Part shown: positions 52,829-62,406 of the stretch, piece after piece
How positions within the stretch are numbered: the stretch's first letter is position 1
Layout of the letters: each line of letters opens with the position of its first letter
Assembly (NCBI RefSeq): GCF_001667265.1
Contig: NZ_LZHW01000072.1
Location: forward strand, 1 to 64,000
DNA from: Mycobacterium sp. ACS4331
Lineage (GTDB): Bacteria; Actinomycetota; Actinomycetes; Mycobacteriales; Mycobacteriaceae
Direction of reading: 5' to 3'
DNA length: 64,000 nucleotides
Made by a program: the position numbers and the translations under genes
Notes under the pieces: model-generated
What the model was told of the DNA's origin: nothing
Databases searched by the model: none
Seen by the model: only the letters and a program-made list of their open reading frames with translations

Positions 52829-53449
52829 ATGGAGGAGCTGGACGCAAAGCAGCGCTGGGAAGAGCGTTACGCCGAATCGGAGCGCATCTGGAGTGGACGG
52901 CCGAACGCCCGCCTGGTGGAGGTGGTCCCGGGCCTGACACCCGGGCGCGCACTCGATCTCGGATGCGGCGAGGGCGGCGACGCCGTGTGGCTGGCCGAGC
53001 ACGGCTGGCATGTGGTGGCGGTCGACATCGCCGACGCGGCACTGGCCCGGGCCGCGGAACTGGCCGCATCGCGCAATGTGTTGGATCGCATCGAGTTTGA
53101 ACAGCACAACCTGACCGAGACGTTTCCGCAGGGGAGCTTCGACCTGGTGTCGGCGCACTTCCTGCACTCCCCGTGGGACTGGGACCGCAACGCGCTGCTG
53201 CGCCGGGCCGCCGACGCGGTGGCCCCCGGTGGCACGCTGCTGATCGTCGACCACGGCGAGGCGCCGCCGTGGGCTCAGGGTGTGCACGACCACCGATTCC
53301 CCAGCGTCACAGAGGTTCTCGACGGACTGGGACTCGACGAGTCGCAGTGGGAGCGGGTGCGGGCCGAGCGGGCCTCCCGGGAGGCGGTCGGCCCGGCCGG
53401 TCAACCCGGCACCCTCATCGACAACGTGATCGTCCTGCGGCGCCGCTGA
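52829..53449 (+). CDS. class I SAM-dependent methyltransferase
   Basis: 206-residue methyltransferase. The SAM loop DLGCGEGGD lies at about residues 39-47, the acidic residue ending strand 2 is in VAVDIADAA and the motif after the SAM fold is FDLVSAHFLH. It resembles tellurite/thiopurine-resistance-type (TehB-like) methyltransferases that volatilise or detoxify small molecules. The true substrate is unknown. It is divergent from the XRE-cupin gene and converges with the HelD gene, overlapping it by 35 bases. Confidence 0.85.
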   Translation: MEELDAKQRWEERYAESERIWSGRPNARLVEVVPGLTPGRALDLGCGEGGDAVWLAEHGWHVVAVDIADAALARAAELAASRNVLDRIEFEQHNLTETFPQGSFDLVSAHFLHSPWDWDRNALLRRAADAVAPGGTLLIVDHGEAPPWAQGVHDHRFPSVTEVLDGLGLDESQWERVRAERASREAVGPAGQPGTLIDNVIVLRRR

Positions 53450-55625
53450 CGGGTTCCAGCGCGGACAGGCTCTGCGGCAGCGGATCCCGATGCAGTACCC
53501 CGAGGCGTTGGGTGGCACGGGTGAGGGCGACGTAGAGTTCGGCGGCCCCGCGCGGACCGTCGGCCAGGATGCGCTCCGGTTCGACGACGAGGACGGCGTC
53601 GAACTCCAGTCCCTTGGTCTCCGACGCCGGGACGGCACCAGGGACTCCGGGCGGCCCGATCACCACGCTCGTGCCGTCGCGCTCGGCCTCGTCGGCGACG
53701 AACTCGTCGATGGCGGAAGTGATCTCGTCCGGACCGACGCGTCGCGACCATGGCGCCACCCCGCATGCGCGCACCGACTCGGGCGGCTGGACCTGCGGAG
53801 CGAACTCGGCCAGCACACCCGCTGCGACGGCCATGATCTCGGCTGGCGTGCGGTAGTTCACCGACAGCGACCGATAGACCCAGCGGCCCGGCACATACGG
53901 CTCGAGCATCTCCGACCATGAGGTGGCCCCGGCCATGGAGCGACGCTGCGCCAGGTCGCCCACGATCGTGAACGACTTGCCGGGGCAGCGCCGCATCAGC
54001 ACGCGCCAGTCCATCGCGGACAGCTCCTGCGCCTCGTCGACCACGACGTGGCGGTAGGTCCAGTCCCGATCTGCGGCAGCCCGTTCGGCGAGTTCGCGGT
54101 TGTCGCGTTCGGTGAACCGGTCCGCCAGATCCTCGGCGTACAGGAGGTCTTGGGCGATGAGGTGATCCTCGTCGTCCATCAGATCCTCGCGGCTGATGAG
54201 CCCTTCCAGCACCTCGGCGGCGTAGTCGGCCTCGGCCTGACGCTGCCGTTCGGCGGCCAGTTCGGCCTCGGTGCTGACCCCGCCCAGCAGATCGACGAGT
54301 TCGTCGAGGAGAGGGACGTCCGACACGGTCCAGGCTCGGCCGTCGGCACGCAGCAGCATGGGGTCCGCGCCGGCGGCCATCAGGCGTTCCGGTGACGAAT
54401 AGAGCTGGGCGAGCACATCTTCCGGAGTGAGCTTGGGCCACAGCTGATCCAGCGCGGCCTGGAAAGCATCGTTGTCAGCGAGTTCGTCGATCAGGTCCGT
54501 GCGCAGCTGCTCCCAGGCGTCCTTGTCAGCGCGGGTCAGCCAGCCACGGCCGATGCGGGCGATGGCCCGTTCGGTGAGCACGTAGGTCACGATGTCGGTG
54601 AAGACCGCTCGGGCCTCGTTGTGGGGGTGTCCGCTGGAGCGGGCCTCCTCGCGGGCCCACTGCGCGGTCTCGGCGTCGATGCGCACCGCGACATCCGACA
54701 GTTCGATGGGCAGCGACTCTTCGGGAAGCTGTTGGCGGTCGGCGACGGCCGCCGCGAGGACGTCGAGCATCTCCAGGGATCCCTTGATCCGGGCCACCTC
54801 TGGAGTGTCCTCGGCCGCGACGTGCAGACCCGGAACCAGATCACCCGGCGTCATGAACACCACGTTGGACTCACCCAGGGACGGCAGCACGCGGCCGATG
54901 TGGTCGAGGAATGCGGCGTTGGGCCCGACCACCAGGACGCCGTGGCTCTCGACGCGCTCGCGCTGCGTGTAGAGCAGGTAGGCGACGCGGTGCAGGGCGA
55001 CGACCGTCTTGCCGGTCCCGGGCCCGCCCTCGATCACCAGGACGCCGGGGTGATCGTGGCGGATGATCTCGTCCTGCTCGGCCTGAATGGTGGCGACGAT
55101 GTCGCGCATTCCTTCGCCGCGTGGAGCGTTGACCGCGGCGAGCAGCGCCTGGTCGGTCGACGGAGCGGCGGTGTCATCGGTGTCGATCTCCGGGCGGCCG
55201 AGCACCTCGTCGGTGAACTCACGCAGGGTGCGGCCACGGCTGTGGAACTGACGGCGGCGCCGCATGCCCTCCGGGTGGGCCGCGGTGGCGGTGTAGAAGG
55301 GCCGTGCGGCGGGGGCGCGCCAGTCCAGCAGCAGCGGTTCATAGTCGTCGTCCTCGTCGAACACCCCGATGCGGCCGATGTAGCTCGCTTCACCGGTGAC
55401 GGCGTCGAGGCGGCCGAAGCACAGGCCGTTGTCGGCCACGTCGAGGCGGGCCGCCTGTTTGGCCAGCGCCCGCACCTCGGCGTCGCGGTCGACCAGTTCG
55501 CGGTCGTTGTCCCGCAGGGTCGCGCGGTATCGGTCCCGGACCCGGGTGCGTTCGGCGTCCAGGCGCGCGTACAGGTCGTCGACGTAGTCCTGTTCGGACT
55601 GCAGTTCTTCTTCGTATCCGCGCAC
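53415..55625 (-). CDS. helD: HelD/HelR-type RNA polymerase-associated ATPase
   Basis: 736-residue superfamily-1 helicase-like ATPase, the same length as M. smegmatis HelD as I recall. An N-terminal coiled coil (about residues 4-60) is the part that enters the RNA polymerase secondary channel. Walker A is EGGPGTGKT (199-207), Walker B with VVVDEAQE lies near 535-542, and a C-terminal second RecA domain ends in the A-L-T-R-A-T-Q arginine-finger region. HelD recycles stalled polymerase; the M. abscessus HelR form gives rifampicin resistance by displacing the drug. GTG 55625 has AGGGA upstream. A palindrome of the rifamycin-response type lies upstream. Confidence 0.88.
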   Translation of the reverse strand: MRGYEEELQSEQDYVDDLYARLDAERTRVRDRYRATLRDNDRELVDRDAEVRALAKQAARLDVADNGLCFGRLDAVTGEASYIGRIGVFDEDDDYEPLLLDWRAPAARPFYTATAAHPEGMRRRRQFHSRGRTLREFTDEVLGRPEIDTDDTAAPSTDQALLAAVNAPRGEGMRDIVATIQAEQDEIIRHDHPGVLVIEGGPGTGKTVVALHRVAYLLYTQRERVESHGVLVVGPNAAFLDHIGRVLPSLGESNVVFMTPGDLVPGLHVAAEDTPEVARIKGSLEMLDVLAAAVADRQQLPEESLPIELSDVAVRIDAETAQWAREEARSSGHPHNEARAVFTDIVTYVLTERAIARIGRGWLTRADKDAWEQLRTDLIDELADNDAFQAALDQLWPKLTPEDVLAQLYSSPERLMAAGADPMLLRADGRAWTVSDVPLLDELVDLLGGVSTEAELAAERQRQAEADYAAEVLEGLISREDLMDDEDHLIAQDLLYAEDLADRFTERDNRELAERAAADRDWTYRHVVVDEAQELSAMDWRVLMRRCPGKSFTIVGDLAQRRSMAGATSWSEMLEPYVPGRWVYRSLSVNYRTPAEIMAVAAGVLAEFAPQVQPPESVRACGVAPWSRRVGPDEITSAIDEFVADEAERDGTSVVIGPPGVPGAVPASETKGLEFDAVLVVEPERILADGPRGAAELYVALTRATQRLGVLHRDPLPQSLSALEPVSGAAGRSRCR

Positions 55626-55689
55626 GTATGTGTCCCTGATTTCCCTACGTCGACAACCTCGGCCAGCGATTGTCCGGCATGACCCCCGC

Positions 55690-55700
55690 CTTGCCGCAAG
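55690..55700 (-). promoter_or_regulatory. rifamycin-associated-element-like palindrome upstream of helD
   Basis: CTTGCGGCAAG (read on the minus strand, five-base arms around one base), 65-75 bases upstream of GTG 55625 and flanked by GGA on the 5' side and GCGGGG on the 3' side. This core agrees with the RAE motif found upstream of rifamycin-resistance genes in actinomycetes, as I remember it. The gap between the HelD and DUF222 genes is otherwise unstructured. Confidence 0.6.
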
Positions 55701-55741
55701 TCCGCTGCGCGCGGCCCTCCATATTTGTCGGGGGCCCGGCG

Positions 55742-55747
55742 TAGTGT
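55742..55747 (+). promoter_or_regulatory. -10 box for leaderless DUF222 transcript
   Basis: TAGTGT fits TANNNT and is followed by seven bases and then ATG 55755, the geometry of a leaderless mycobacterial mRNA. No Shine-Dalgarno sequence is present before the start. Confidence 0.55.
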
Positions 55748-55754
55748 CGAAAGT

Positions 55755-57029
55755 ATGTTCGAACTGCCGGTGGTGGGGCCCGACGCCGATGAGGCGGCGT
55801 TGGTGGCGCACATCGGTGCGTTGGAGACGTTGAAGGCGCAGGCAGCGGCGGCGCAGGCTCGTGCGACGGCTCAGTTGGTGCAGATGCGGCATGCTGCTGA
55901 GGCGGCGCGTGGGGTGCCTGTGGCGCGGCGTGGGCGCGGGTTGGCCACCGAGGTTGCGCTGGCCCGGCGTGACGCACCCGTCCGCGGCGGGCGGCATATC
56001 GGGATGGCCACCGCGCTGGTGGAGGAGATGCCGCACACCCTGGCCGCGCTGGAGTCCGGGGTGCTGACGGAGTGGCGGGCCACGCTGATCGTGCGGGAGT
56101 CGGCCTGCCTGAGCGTCGAGGACCGCCGAGCCCTGGACACCGAACTGTGCGCCGACCAGGGCGAGCTTGCGGGCTGGGGTGACGGGCGGGTGGCCGCCGA
56201 GGCCAAGTCGATCGCCTACCGCCTGGACCCGCACGCGGTCGTGGAACGGGCTGCCCGTGCCCGAGAGGACCGCCGCGTGACCATCCGGCCCGCGCCGGAC
56301 ACCATGACGTACCTGACCGCGCTGCTGCCGGTGGACCAGGGCGTGTCGGTCTACGCCGCCCTGAAACGGGAGGCCGACACCACCGGTGACGGTCGCTCGC
56401 GCGGCCAGATCATGGCCGACACCCTGGTCGAACGCGTCACCGGACGCTCGGCGGCCACCCCGACCCCGGTCGCGGTCAACCTGGTGTTGCCCGAGGACGC
56501 GCTGATCGGTGGGACCACGCCGGCGGTGATCTCCGACTACGGCCCGGTTCCGTCGGAGGTCGCGTGCCGGTTGATCGATGCCGCGGCCGGGGACGCGGAG
56601 TCGGGTGCGACGCTGCGGCGGTTGTACGCACGCCCGGCCTCGGGCGCGCTGGTCGCCGTGGAGTCACGCTCCCGGATCTTCCCCAAGGGGCTGGCCCGCC
56701 TGATCCGGTTGCGTGACCAACGGTGCCGCACACCCTTCTGCGACGCACCCATCCGCCATATCGACCATGCCCAGGGGGCCGCGACCACTGGCGCCACCTC
56801 GGCCCTCAACGGTGAAGGGTTGTGGGAGGCCTGCAACTACGCGAAACAGGCCGACGGGTGGCTGGTGCACACCTGGCTGGACCGCTCCGGCACACACACG
56901 GCGGAGTTCGTCACACCGACCGGCGCACGCTACCGGTCGGCGGCCCCGCCGGTGGTGCCCACGCCGCGGCCGGTCAGCGTGGTCGAGGAACGCCTCCGCG
57001 CCCAGCTGACCCCGCGGCATGCCGCCTGA
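55755..57029 (+). CDS. DUF222/HNH endonuclease (13E12 repeat family)
   Basis: 424-residue protein. An N-terminal helix-rich DUF222 region (about residues 1-270) is followed by an HNH nuclease domain. In the HNH part R-D-x-x-C-R-x-P-F-C begins near residue 322, I-x-H-I-D-H follows near 334-340, and NGEGLWEACNY lies near 355, giving the expected metal and catalytic residues. These 13E12-family proteins are numerous in mycobacteria, often behave like mobile genes and have no settled function. Start ATG 55755; the mRNA is probably leaderless. It lies divergent from helD and convergent with the VOC gene. Confidence 0.88.
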   Translation: MFELPVVGPDADEAALVAHIGALETLKAQAAAAQARATAQLVQMRHAAEAARGVPVARRGRGLATEVALARRDAPVRGGRHIGMATALVEEMPHTLAALESGVLTEWRATLIVRESACLSVEDRRALDTELCADQGELAGWGDGRVAAEAKSIAYRLDPHAVVERAARAREDRRVTIRPAPDTMTYLTALLPVDQGVSVYAALKREADTTGDGRSRGQIMADTLVERVTGRSAATPTPVAVNLVLPEDALIGGTTPAVISDYGPVPSEVACRLIDAAAGDAESGATLRRLYARPASGALVAVESRSRIFPKGLARLIRLRDQRCRTPFCDAPIRHIDHAQGAATTGATSALNGEGLWEACNYAKQADGWLVHTWLDRSGTHTAEFVTPTGARYRSAAPPVVPTPRPVSVVEERLRAQLTPRHAA

Positions 57030-57031
57030 GG

Positions 57032-57460
57032 TCAGGGGACGGGCAGTTCGGCAAGTTGCGTGAGTCGGATGCTGTTTCCGGACGGGTCGCGGAACCCGGC
57101 GTCGATTCCGTAGGGCGCATCGAACGGAGCCTCGGTGAACTCCACGCCGCGGGCCGACAGTTCGGCGTACGACTTGTGGCAGTCGTCGGTGGTCAGGAAG
57201 ACCGTGCCGGCGAATCCCATGGCCACCAGGTCGAGGACCTGGCGCTGCACGCTGTCGTCCATCATCGGCGGGCCGGGCAGCGCCATCAGCACGATGCTCA
57301 CGTCGTCCTGACCCGGCGGGCCTACGGTGAGCCACCGGAATCCCTCCATCTCCGGCAGTGAGATGTCTTGGCGCACTTCGAAACCGATCTTCTCGGTCCA
57401 GAACCTGCATGCGACTTCCTGGTCGTGCACCCACAGGGCGGCACTTGCGATCTTCATCAT
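57032..57460 (-). CDS. VOC-family glyoxalase/bleomycin-resistance-like protein
   Basis: 142-residue protein of the vicinal oxygen chelate fold, made of two beta-alpha-beta-beta-beta modules. The segments WVHDQEVACRFWTEKIGFEV and FRDPSGNSIRL mark it. Metal ligands in such proteins are a His/Glu set, here perhaps H12 and a glutamate in the second module. It starts ten bases after the AraC-type regulator stop in the same direction, forming a regulator-target pair. The ATG is at 57460 (a second at 57457). Substrate unknown. Confidence 0.82.
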   Translation of the reverse strand: MMKIASAALWVHDQEVACRFWTEKIGFEVRQDISLPEMEGFRWLTVGPPGQDDVSIVLMALPGPPMMDDSVQRQVLDLVAMGFAGTVFLTTDDCHKSYAELSARGVEFTEAPFDAPYGIDAGFRDPSGNSIRLTQLAELPVP

Positions 57461-57470
57461 GATCGAGAAC

Positions 57471-57899
57471 CTATGACGTGCTGGGGCGGCTCGTCTTCTC
57501 CTGATGTGCTGTGTTCGGCCGGGTGTGCAGGCGCAGCACGCAGTTGGGGACGCGGGCATACATCGACGCCGGCGGCATGCTGGCCCGGTAGGCCGCCGGC
57601 GGTTTCCCGTACACCCGCGCGAAGGTGCTCGTGAAGGACCCGACGCTGGAGAACCCGACCATGGTGCAGATGTCGGCCACGGAACGGTCGGTGTAGCGCA
57701 GCAGGGCCGAGGCGCGCTCCAGGCGCCGGGACTGCAGATAGGCGCTGGGGGACTCGCCGAACGTGCGGGTGAACATGCGGCTGAAATGCGCCCGCGACAA
57801 CCCGGCCGCGGCGGCGAGGTCGGTCACGGTGATGGGCTCGCTGTAGCGCGCGTCGACGAAGTCCTTGGCGCGCATCAGGTAGCGCGCGGGCGGCAGCAT
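57471..57899 (-). CDS. AraC-family transcriptional regulator, DNA-binding domain only
   Basis: 142-residue protein consisting of the two helix-turn-helix motifs of AraC/XylS (about residues 15-110, with LAAAAGLSRAHFSRMF and the second-motif VGFSSVGSFTSTFARVYG). The C-terminal tail is about 30 residues. There is no N-terminal effector domain, so it resembles MarA/SoxS-type single-domain regulators. ATG 57899 is used; longer frame codons to 58112 fall antisense to rnpB. It precedes the VOC gene and probably controls it. Confidence 0.82.
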   Translation of the reverse strand: MLPPARYLMRAKDFVDARYSEPITVTDLAAAAGLSRAHFSRMFTRTFGESPSAYLQSRRLERASALLRYTDRSVADICTMVGFSSVGSFTSTFARVYGKPPAAYRASMPPASMYARVPNCVLRLHTRPNTAHQEKTSRPSTS

Positions 57900-57932
57900 G
57901 CAGCAATTATGGCCTGGCAGGGGGTGGCAGGG

Positions 57933-57938
57933 TAGTTT
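57933..57938 (+). promoter_or_regulatory. -10 box of rnpB
   Basis: TAGTTT matches TANNNT and lies seven bases before 57946, exactly where the first P1 helix base of the RNase P RNA begins. The -35 region shows no strong consensus. Confidence 0.6.
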
Positions 57939-57945
57939 ATTCCTC

Positions 57946-58331
<386 letters not shown>

Positions 58332-58333
58332 CC

Positions 58334-59764
58334 CTACTTCATGGCCTTCCGCAGCGCCTTGAGCGCGGAGTCGAGTTGGTCCCGGCACCGTTGGGCGAGT
58401 TCCTCTTCGCGCTGGTGCAGCAGGCCGTAGGTGAAGGTGTCCTCGCCCGCGAGGTGCGCGGCCTCGGCTTGGGCCAGCAGGTGAGTGCGGCTCACGGTGG
58501 CGTCCTGGTGGTCGCCGAGCAGGCTCTGGATGGCTTTGGCGGCCTCCGAAACCCTGCGATCGCCGGTGGCGGCTGCGGTGTACCGCAATCGCTTGGCGCC
58601 CTTGCGGATCCGGTGCAGGGCTTCATCCCGATCCGGGGATTCCGCCTGCGCCTTCGCGGTCTTGGCGGCCTTTCGCACCCGCTTGTACGCCGAATCCAGG
58701 CTCACGGTCTCGCCATCGGCGGGTGGTGTGGTGACCACGTGTTCCAGCGCGTCGAGCAGCCGGAAGTACCGCGGCGTGCGCATCGCGGCAAGGGAACGTC
58801 GCAGCCCGGTCTCGTAACGTCTCCGGGCACCCTCGACGAGGCGCGCCCGGACCGGGCCCCGGACAAGGTCTGCGGGCAGGTCATTCAAGGCCTCGTCGTA
58901 CTTCTCGGCGAGCACCTCAGCGTCGCGGGCCACCCCGAGAAGCGCGGCGAGCTGGCGCAGTTCGTCGAGGATCCACTCGTCGGTGTCGGAGTCCTCCTTG
59001 AGCAGGCTGCGCAGTTTGCGCGTGGTGACGCGCATCTGGTGGACGGCGTCGTCGGTGTCCGCGCGGACCGCGCGATCCCAGCTGATCAGCTCCTCGATCA
59101 GCTCCGTCACCGCGCGGTGGATCGGATCGTCGGACTCAACGCTCTCGGGACTGGGCGCGTTGAGCACCCGGGCCAGTTTCGAGCCGTGACCGGCCGGCGT
59201 CGCACCCGCGTCGAGAAGGCGGCGGCTGAGTCGGTCCAGCAGTTCGCGGTCGTCTGACTCGACCAGTTCGAGCTCCCACTCGCGCCACCGCTGCTCGGCG
59301 TCGCCGGCGCTCGCCACCACTTCGTCGTCGCAGAACTCCGCGAGCACGGCACCGTCGGCGCCGCGAAGCAGCTGCACACCGCGCGTGGTCGCGATCCGCG
59401 CCACCGGTTGCAGGGGCCGGTCGCGGACCACCGCAAGCACCACATCGCGCAGCTGCTCGGGCACCTCGTCGGTCTCCTCACCCAGCGGCAGCCGCACCTC
59501 GGTGCGCGCGTCCGGTCCGGCGGGCAGCTTGAGGTGCCAGCCCGCGTCCTCGCCGCCCGTGCGCCTGCGCAGAGTGATCCGTCGGCGCGCGAGGTCGTGT
59601 TCGGCGGTGTCGAAGTACACCGCGTCGAGGTCCTGCGTCGGCGCGAACTCCACATGGCTGATCGAGCTCAGACCGTCGAAGGATGGTGCGACTTCGGCGT
59701 TCTGGGCGTCGAACTTCAACTCGACCTCGGTGTGTCTGGTGGGTTCCGACTTCCGCTTAGCCAC
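58334..59764 (-). CDS. CYTH and CHAD domain protein (Rv2226-like)
   Basis: 476-residue protein. The N-terminal CYTH domain (about residues 10-200) has the metal/triphosphate E-x-E-x-K signature at 13-17. The C-terminal CHAD domain (about 220-470) is helical, with regularly spaced histidines and lysines/arginines (for example VHQMRVTTRKLRS and LHRIRKGAKRLRY). CYTH proteins hydrolyse triphosphates and CHAD domains bind polyphosphate, so a role in polyphosphate or triphosphate metabolism is likely. It matches Rv2226 in length class and position beside rnpB. The next gene leftward along its strand is 18 bases away. Confidence 0.9.
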   Translation of the reverse strand: MAKRKSEPTRHTEVELKFDAQNAEVAPSFDGLSSISHVEFAPTQDLDAVYFDTAEHDLARRRITLRRRTGGEDAGWHLKLPAGPDARTEVRLPLGEETDEVPEQLRDVVLAVVRDRPLQPVARIATTRGVQLLRGADGAVLAEFCDDEVVASAGDAEQRWREWELELVESDDRELLDRLSRRLLDAGATPAGHGSKLARVLNAPSPESVESDDPIHRAVTELIEELISWDRAVRADTDDAVHQMRVTTRKLRSLLKEDSDTDEWILDELRQLAALLGVARDAEVLAEKYDEALNDLPADLVRGPVRARLVEGARRRYETGLRRSLAAMRTPRYFRLLDALEHVVTTPPADGETVSLDSAYKRVRKAAKTAKAQAESPDRDEALHRIRKGAKRLRYTAAATGDRRVSEAAKAIQSLLGDHQDATVSRTHLLAQAEAAHLAGEDTFTYGLLHQREEELAQRCRDQLDSALKALRKAMK

Positions 59765-59782
59765 CCACCCAGCCTGCCACAG

Positions 59783-61786
59783 CTAGCTCGCCCGTTGCCC
59801 GCGGAACTCGCCCGCCTGCGCCCAGGCCTGGCGCTCGGCGTTGAACGCCGCGGCCTGGTGAGTGCCGAACGCCGCGATCGACCCCGCGTTGTCGGCGAGG
59901 AACTGCTGATACTGCGCCAGCGAGAACACTCCGTCCGTGATCTCCACCTCACCCCGCCCCGCGGCCATGTCGGCGCGCAGGTCGAGCAGTTCCTCGGCGC
60001 TGACGGGGTGGAAGCTGATCCGGTCGAAACAGCGCAGCAGCCACGGCGTGCCCGGTTCGAAGGAGCTCGACGAGTGCGGATGGCGGTGGTTCCACACCTG
60101 CGTGGTGCGTCCGACGAACTGGTAGCCGCCCGGGCCTTCCATGCCATAGATGCACAGGTAGGCCCCGCCGATGCCGACGGCGTTCTCCGGCGTCCACGTC
60201 CGCGCCGGGTTGTACTTCGTGGTGACCAGGCGGTGGCGCGGGTCCAGGGGAGTGGCCACGGGGGCGCCGAGGTACACGTCGCCGAGGCCGAGCACCAGGT
60301 ACTGCGCCGCGAACACCGTGTCGTAGACCGCTCCGGTGTCGGCCAGGCCGTTGACGCGCCTGATGAACTCGATGTTGTCCGGGCACCACGGGGCATCGGG
60401 ACGCACGCCGTGCATATAACGCTGGATGGCCTCGTGTGTGGCGGGGTCGTCCCACGACAGCGGCAACCGGACGGTGCGACTGGGGACGACGAGTTCCTCC
60501 GACGGAGGCAGGTCCGCGTCGAGCCGGGTGACCAACTCCGTGACCTCGGCGACCGACACGGCCGCCGGGTCGAACTGCACCTGCAGGGACCGCACGCCGG
60601 GCGTCCGCTCGGTGACCCCGGGCGCACCGAGTGCGCTCAGCCGTTCGTCGAGGACGTGGACGCGGGCGCGCATCGCCAGATCCAGTGCCATGGGGCCGTA
60701 TTCGACGAGCACGGCCGCGTCACCGCTGCGTCGCAGCGTCACCTCGGTGCCGTCGGCTGAGGTGAACCGCTCAAGCACGCCGTCGTCGTTGTCCCCGGAG
60801 CTCGACAGCACCAGGGGGAAGGACGCCCGCCGGCCGATGTCGAGGGTGCGCAGCGACGGCGCGCGTTCGGCGCGCACGGCGACGAATCGGACCGAGTCGC
60901 CCGGGGCCATCTGACCCAGCTTCCAGCGGTCGCCGCTGACCACGGTGACCGGGCAGACGAACCCGCCCAGACTCGGGCCGTCGGGGCCGAGCAGAATCGG
61001 GGTGTCTCCGGTGAAGTCCAGGGCGCCAAAGCAGTACGCGTTGTCGTGGATGTTCGACGGGTGCAGGCCGGCCTCGCCGCCGTCGGTGCGGGCCCACTGC
61101 GGGCTCGGACCCTCCAGGCGGATACCGGTGCGGTCGGAGTTGAAGTGCACCCGGTAGTCGGTGTCGAACAGCGTGTCGATGTCGGTGCGGGTGAAGAACT
61201 CCGGCGCACCGTGTGGACCTTCGGTGACCGCCAGTTCCCAGCGATGACCGATGCTGGGCTGCTCCTCGATGGCCGCGCGGGCCTCGCGTCCCGGGCGCTC
61301 GGCGTGCGGATCTGCGCCGACGGTCAGCGCATCACCGGGTCGCAACGGTCGGCCATTGTGACCACCGAACGCGCCCAAGGTGAATGTGGCTGCGCTGCCC
61401 AGGTACTCGGGTTCGACGAGCCCGCCGGCGATCAGCACATAGCAGCGCATGCCCGGTCCGGAGACCAGGCCGACCCGAAGCATGCCTCCTGGCGGCACGG
61501 TGAGCGAACGCCATTGCGGGGCGGGGGCATCATCGACGGTGACCGGCACCGGTGCGCCCGCGACGCAGACCCGGCCTCCGGTGGGGAAGTGCAGTGCCAG
61601 GCCGCCTTTGGTGCACTCCAGTCCCGCGGCACCCTCCGGATTGCCCAGCACCCGGTTGCCGATGCGGAAGGACAGATCATCCATCGGCCCCGACGGCGGC
61701 ACGCCGACGTGCCAGTACCCGGTTCGGCCTGGCCAGTCCTGGACCGTGGTCAGCAGCCCGGGCGCCGCGATCTCGACCGTGGTCAT
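59783..61786 (-). CDS. urea-carboxylase-like carboxyltransferase (KipA-KipI fusion) without biotin domains
   Basis: 667-residue protein. Residues 1-300 form a KipA/carboxyltransferase A-B region (opening [18 protein letters not shown]) and residues 330-600 a KipI/C-D region. The [20 protein letters not shown] signature (about 540-560) is that of urea carboxylase and urea amidolyase. It ends just after the AWAQAGEF segment, where full urea carboxylases continue into the biotin-carrier domain, and it has no ATP-grasp biotin carboxylase before it. It could be the transferase half of a split enzyme or a fused 5-oxoprolinase-type protein. It overlaps the DUF1989 gene upstream by four bases. Confidence 0.82.
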   Translation of the reverse strand: MTTVEIAAPGLLTTVQDWPGRTGYWHVGVPPSGPMDDLSFRIGNRVLGNPEGAAGLECTKGGLALHFPTGGRVCVAGAPVPVTVDDAPAPQWRSLTVPPGGMLRVGLVSGPGMRCYVLIAGGLVEPEYLGSAATFTLGAFGGHNGRPLRPGDALTVGADPHAERPGREARAAIEEQPSIGHRWELAVTEGPHGAPEFFTRTDIDTLFDTDYRVHFNSDRTGIRLEGPSPQWARTDGGEAGLHPSNIHDNAYCFGALDFTGDTPILLGPDGPSLGGFVCPVTVVSGDRWKLGQMAPGDSVRFVAVRAERAPSLRTLDIGRRASFPLVLSSSGDNDDGVLERFTSADGTEVTLRRSGDAAVLVEYGPMALDLAMRARVHVLDERLSALGAPGVTERTPGVRSLQVQFDPAAVSVAEVTELVTRLDADLPPSEELVVPSRTVRLPLSWDDPATHEAIQRYMHGVRPDAPWCPDNIEFIRRVNGLADTGAVYDTVFAAQYLVLGLGDVYLGAPVATPLDPRHRLVTTKYNPARTWTPENAVGIGGAYLCIYGMEGPGGYQFVGRTTQVWNHRHPHSSSSFEPGTPWLLRCFDRISFHPVSAEELLDLRADMAAGRGEVEITDGVFSLAQYQQFLADNAGSIAAFGTHQAAAFNAERQAWAQAGEFRGQRAS

Positions 61787-62406
61787 GATCCGGTGATCAC
61801 CATCTGCACCGGCGTGGGGTCAAAGCCGTTGCACGGGTTGTTGATCTGCGGGCAGTTGGACACCAGCACCAGCGTGTCGATCTCGGCCTGCAGGGTCAGC
61901 GACTTGCCGGGGGCGGACAAGCCGTCCACGATGCCGAGTGTGCCGTCCGATTCGACCGGGACGTTCATGAAGAAGTTGACGTTCGACACCAGATCCCGCT
62001 TGCTCATGCCCCATCGGATCGCCTCGGCCAGGAAGTTCTCGGCGCAGGCGTGCTGGTGGACGGTGTGGTGGCCGTACCGCAGTGTGTTGGACTCCTTGGA
62101 GCACGCACCGGCGATGGTGTCGTGGTTGCCGACGTCGTCGGCCACGATGCGCACCAACGCCGTTCCGTCGCCCGCGCGCAGCACCGAACCGGTGGTCAGG
62201 AAGATGTTTCGCTGTGCGGCCACGGTGGCCTGCGCGCAGTATCTCAGCGCCGCGTCGGGGCGGTCACCGACGCCGATGCCGTAGAACAGCGTGTCGACGG
62301 CCTGATTGCCGTGCAGGTCGATGATCTGCAGGCGCTGGCCGGCCCGCAGGATCGCCGACCACGGCGCCCTGGCCTCCACGGTCTGGTCGAGTACGACGGT
62401 CATCAT
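61783..62406 (-). CDS. urea-carboxylase-associated DUF1989 protein, subunit 1
   Basis: 207-residue DUF1989 protein. Cysteines and ligands occur in GACSKESN, the [10 protein letters not shown] segment and the signature [17 protein letters not shown] near the C-terminus. Paired DUF1989 proteins form carboxyguanidine deiminase (CgdAB), which acts after guanidine carboxylase; older names are urea-carboxylase-associated proteins 1 and 2. It overlaps both neighbours by four bases, so the three genes are one transcription unit. Confidence 0.88.
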   Translation of the reverse strand: MMTVVLDQTVEARAPWSAILRAGQRLQIIDLHGNQAVDTLFYGIGVGDRPDAALRYCAQATVAAQRNIFLTTGSVLRAGDGTALVRIVADDVGNHDTIAGACSKESNTLRYGHHTVHQHACAENFLAEAIRWGMSKRDLVSNVNFFMNVPVESDGTLGIVDGLSAPGKSLTLQAEIDTLVLVSNCPQINNPCNGFDPTPVQMVITGS

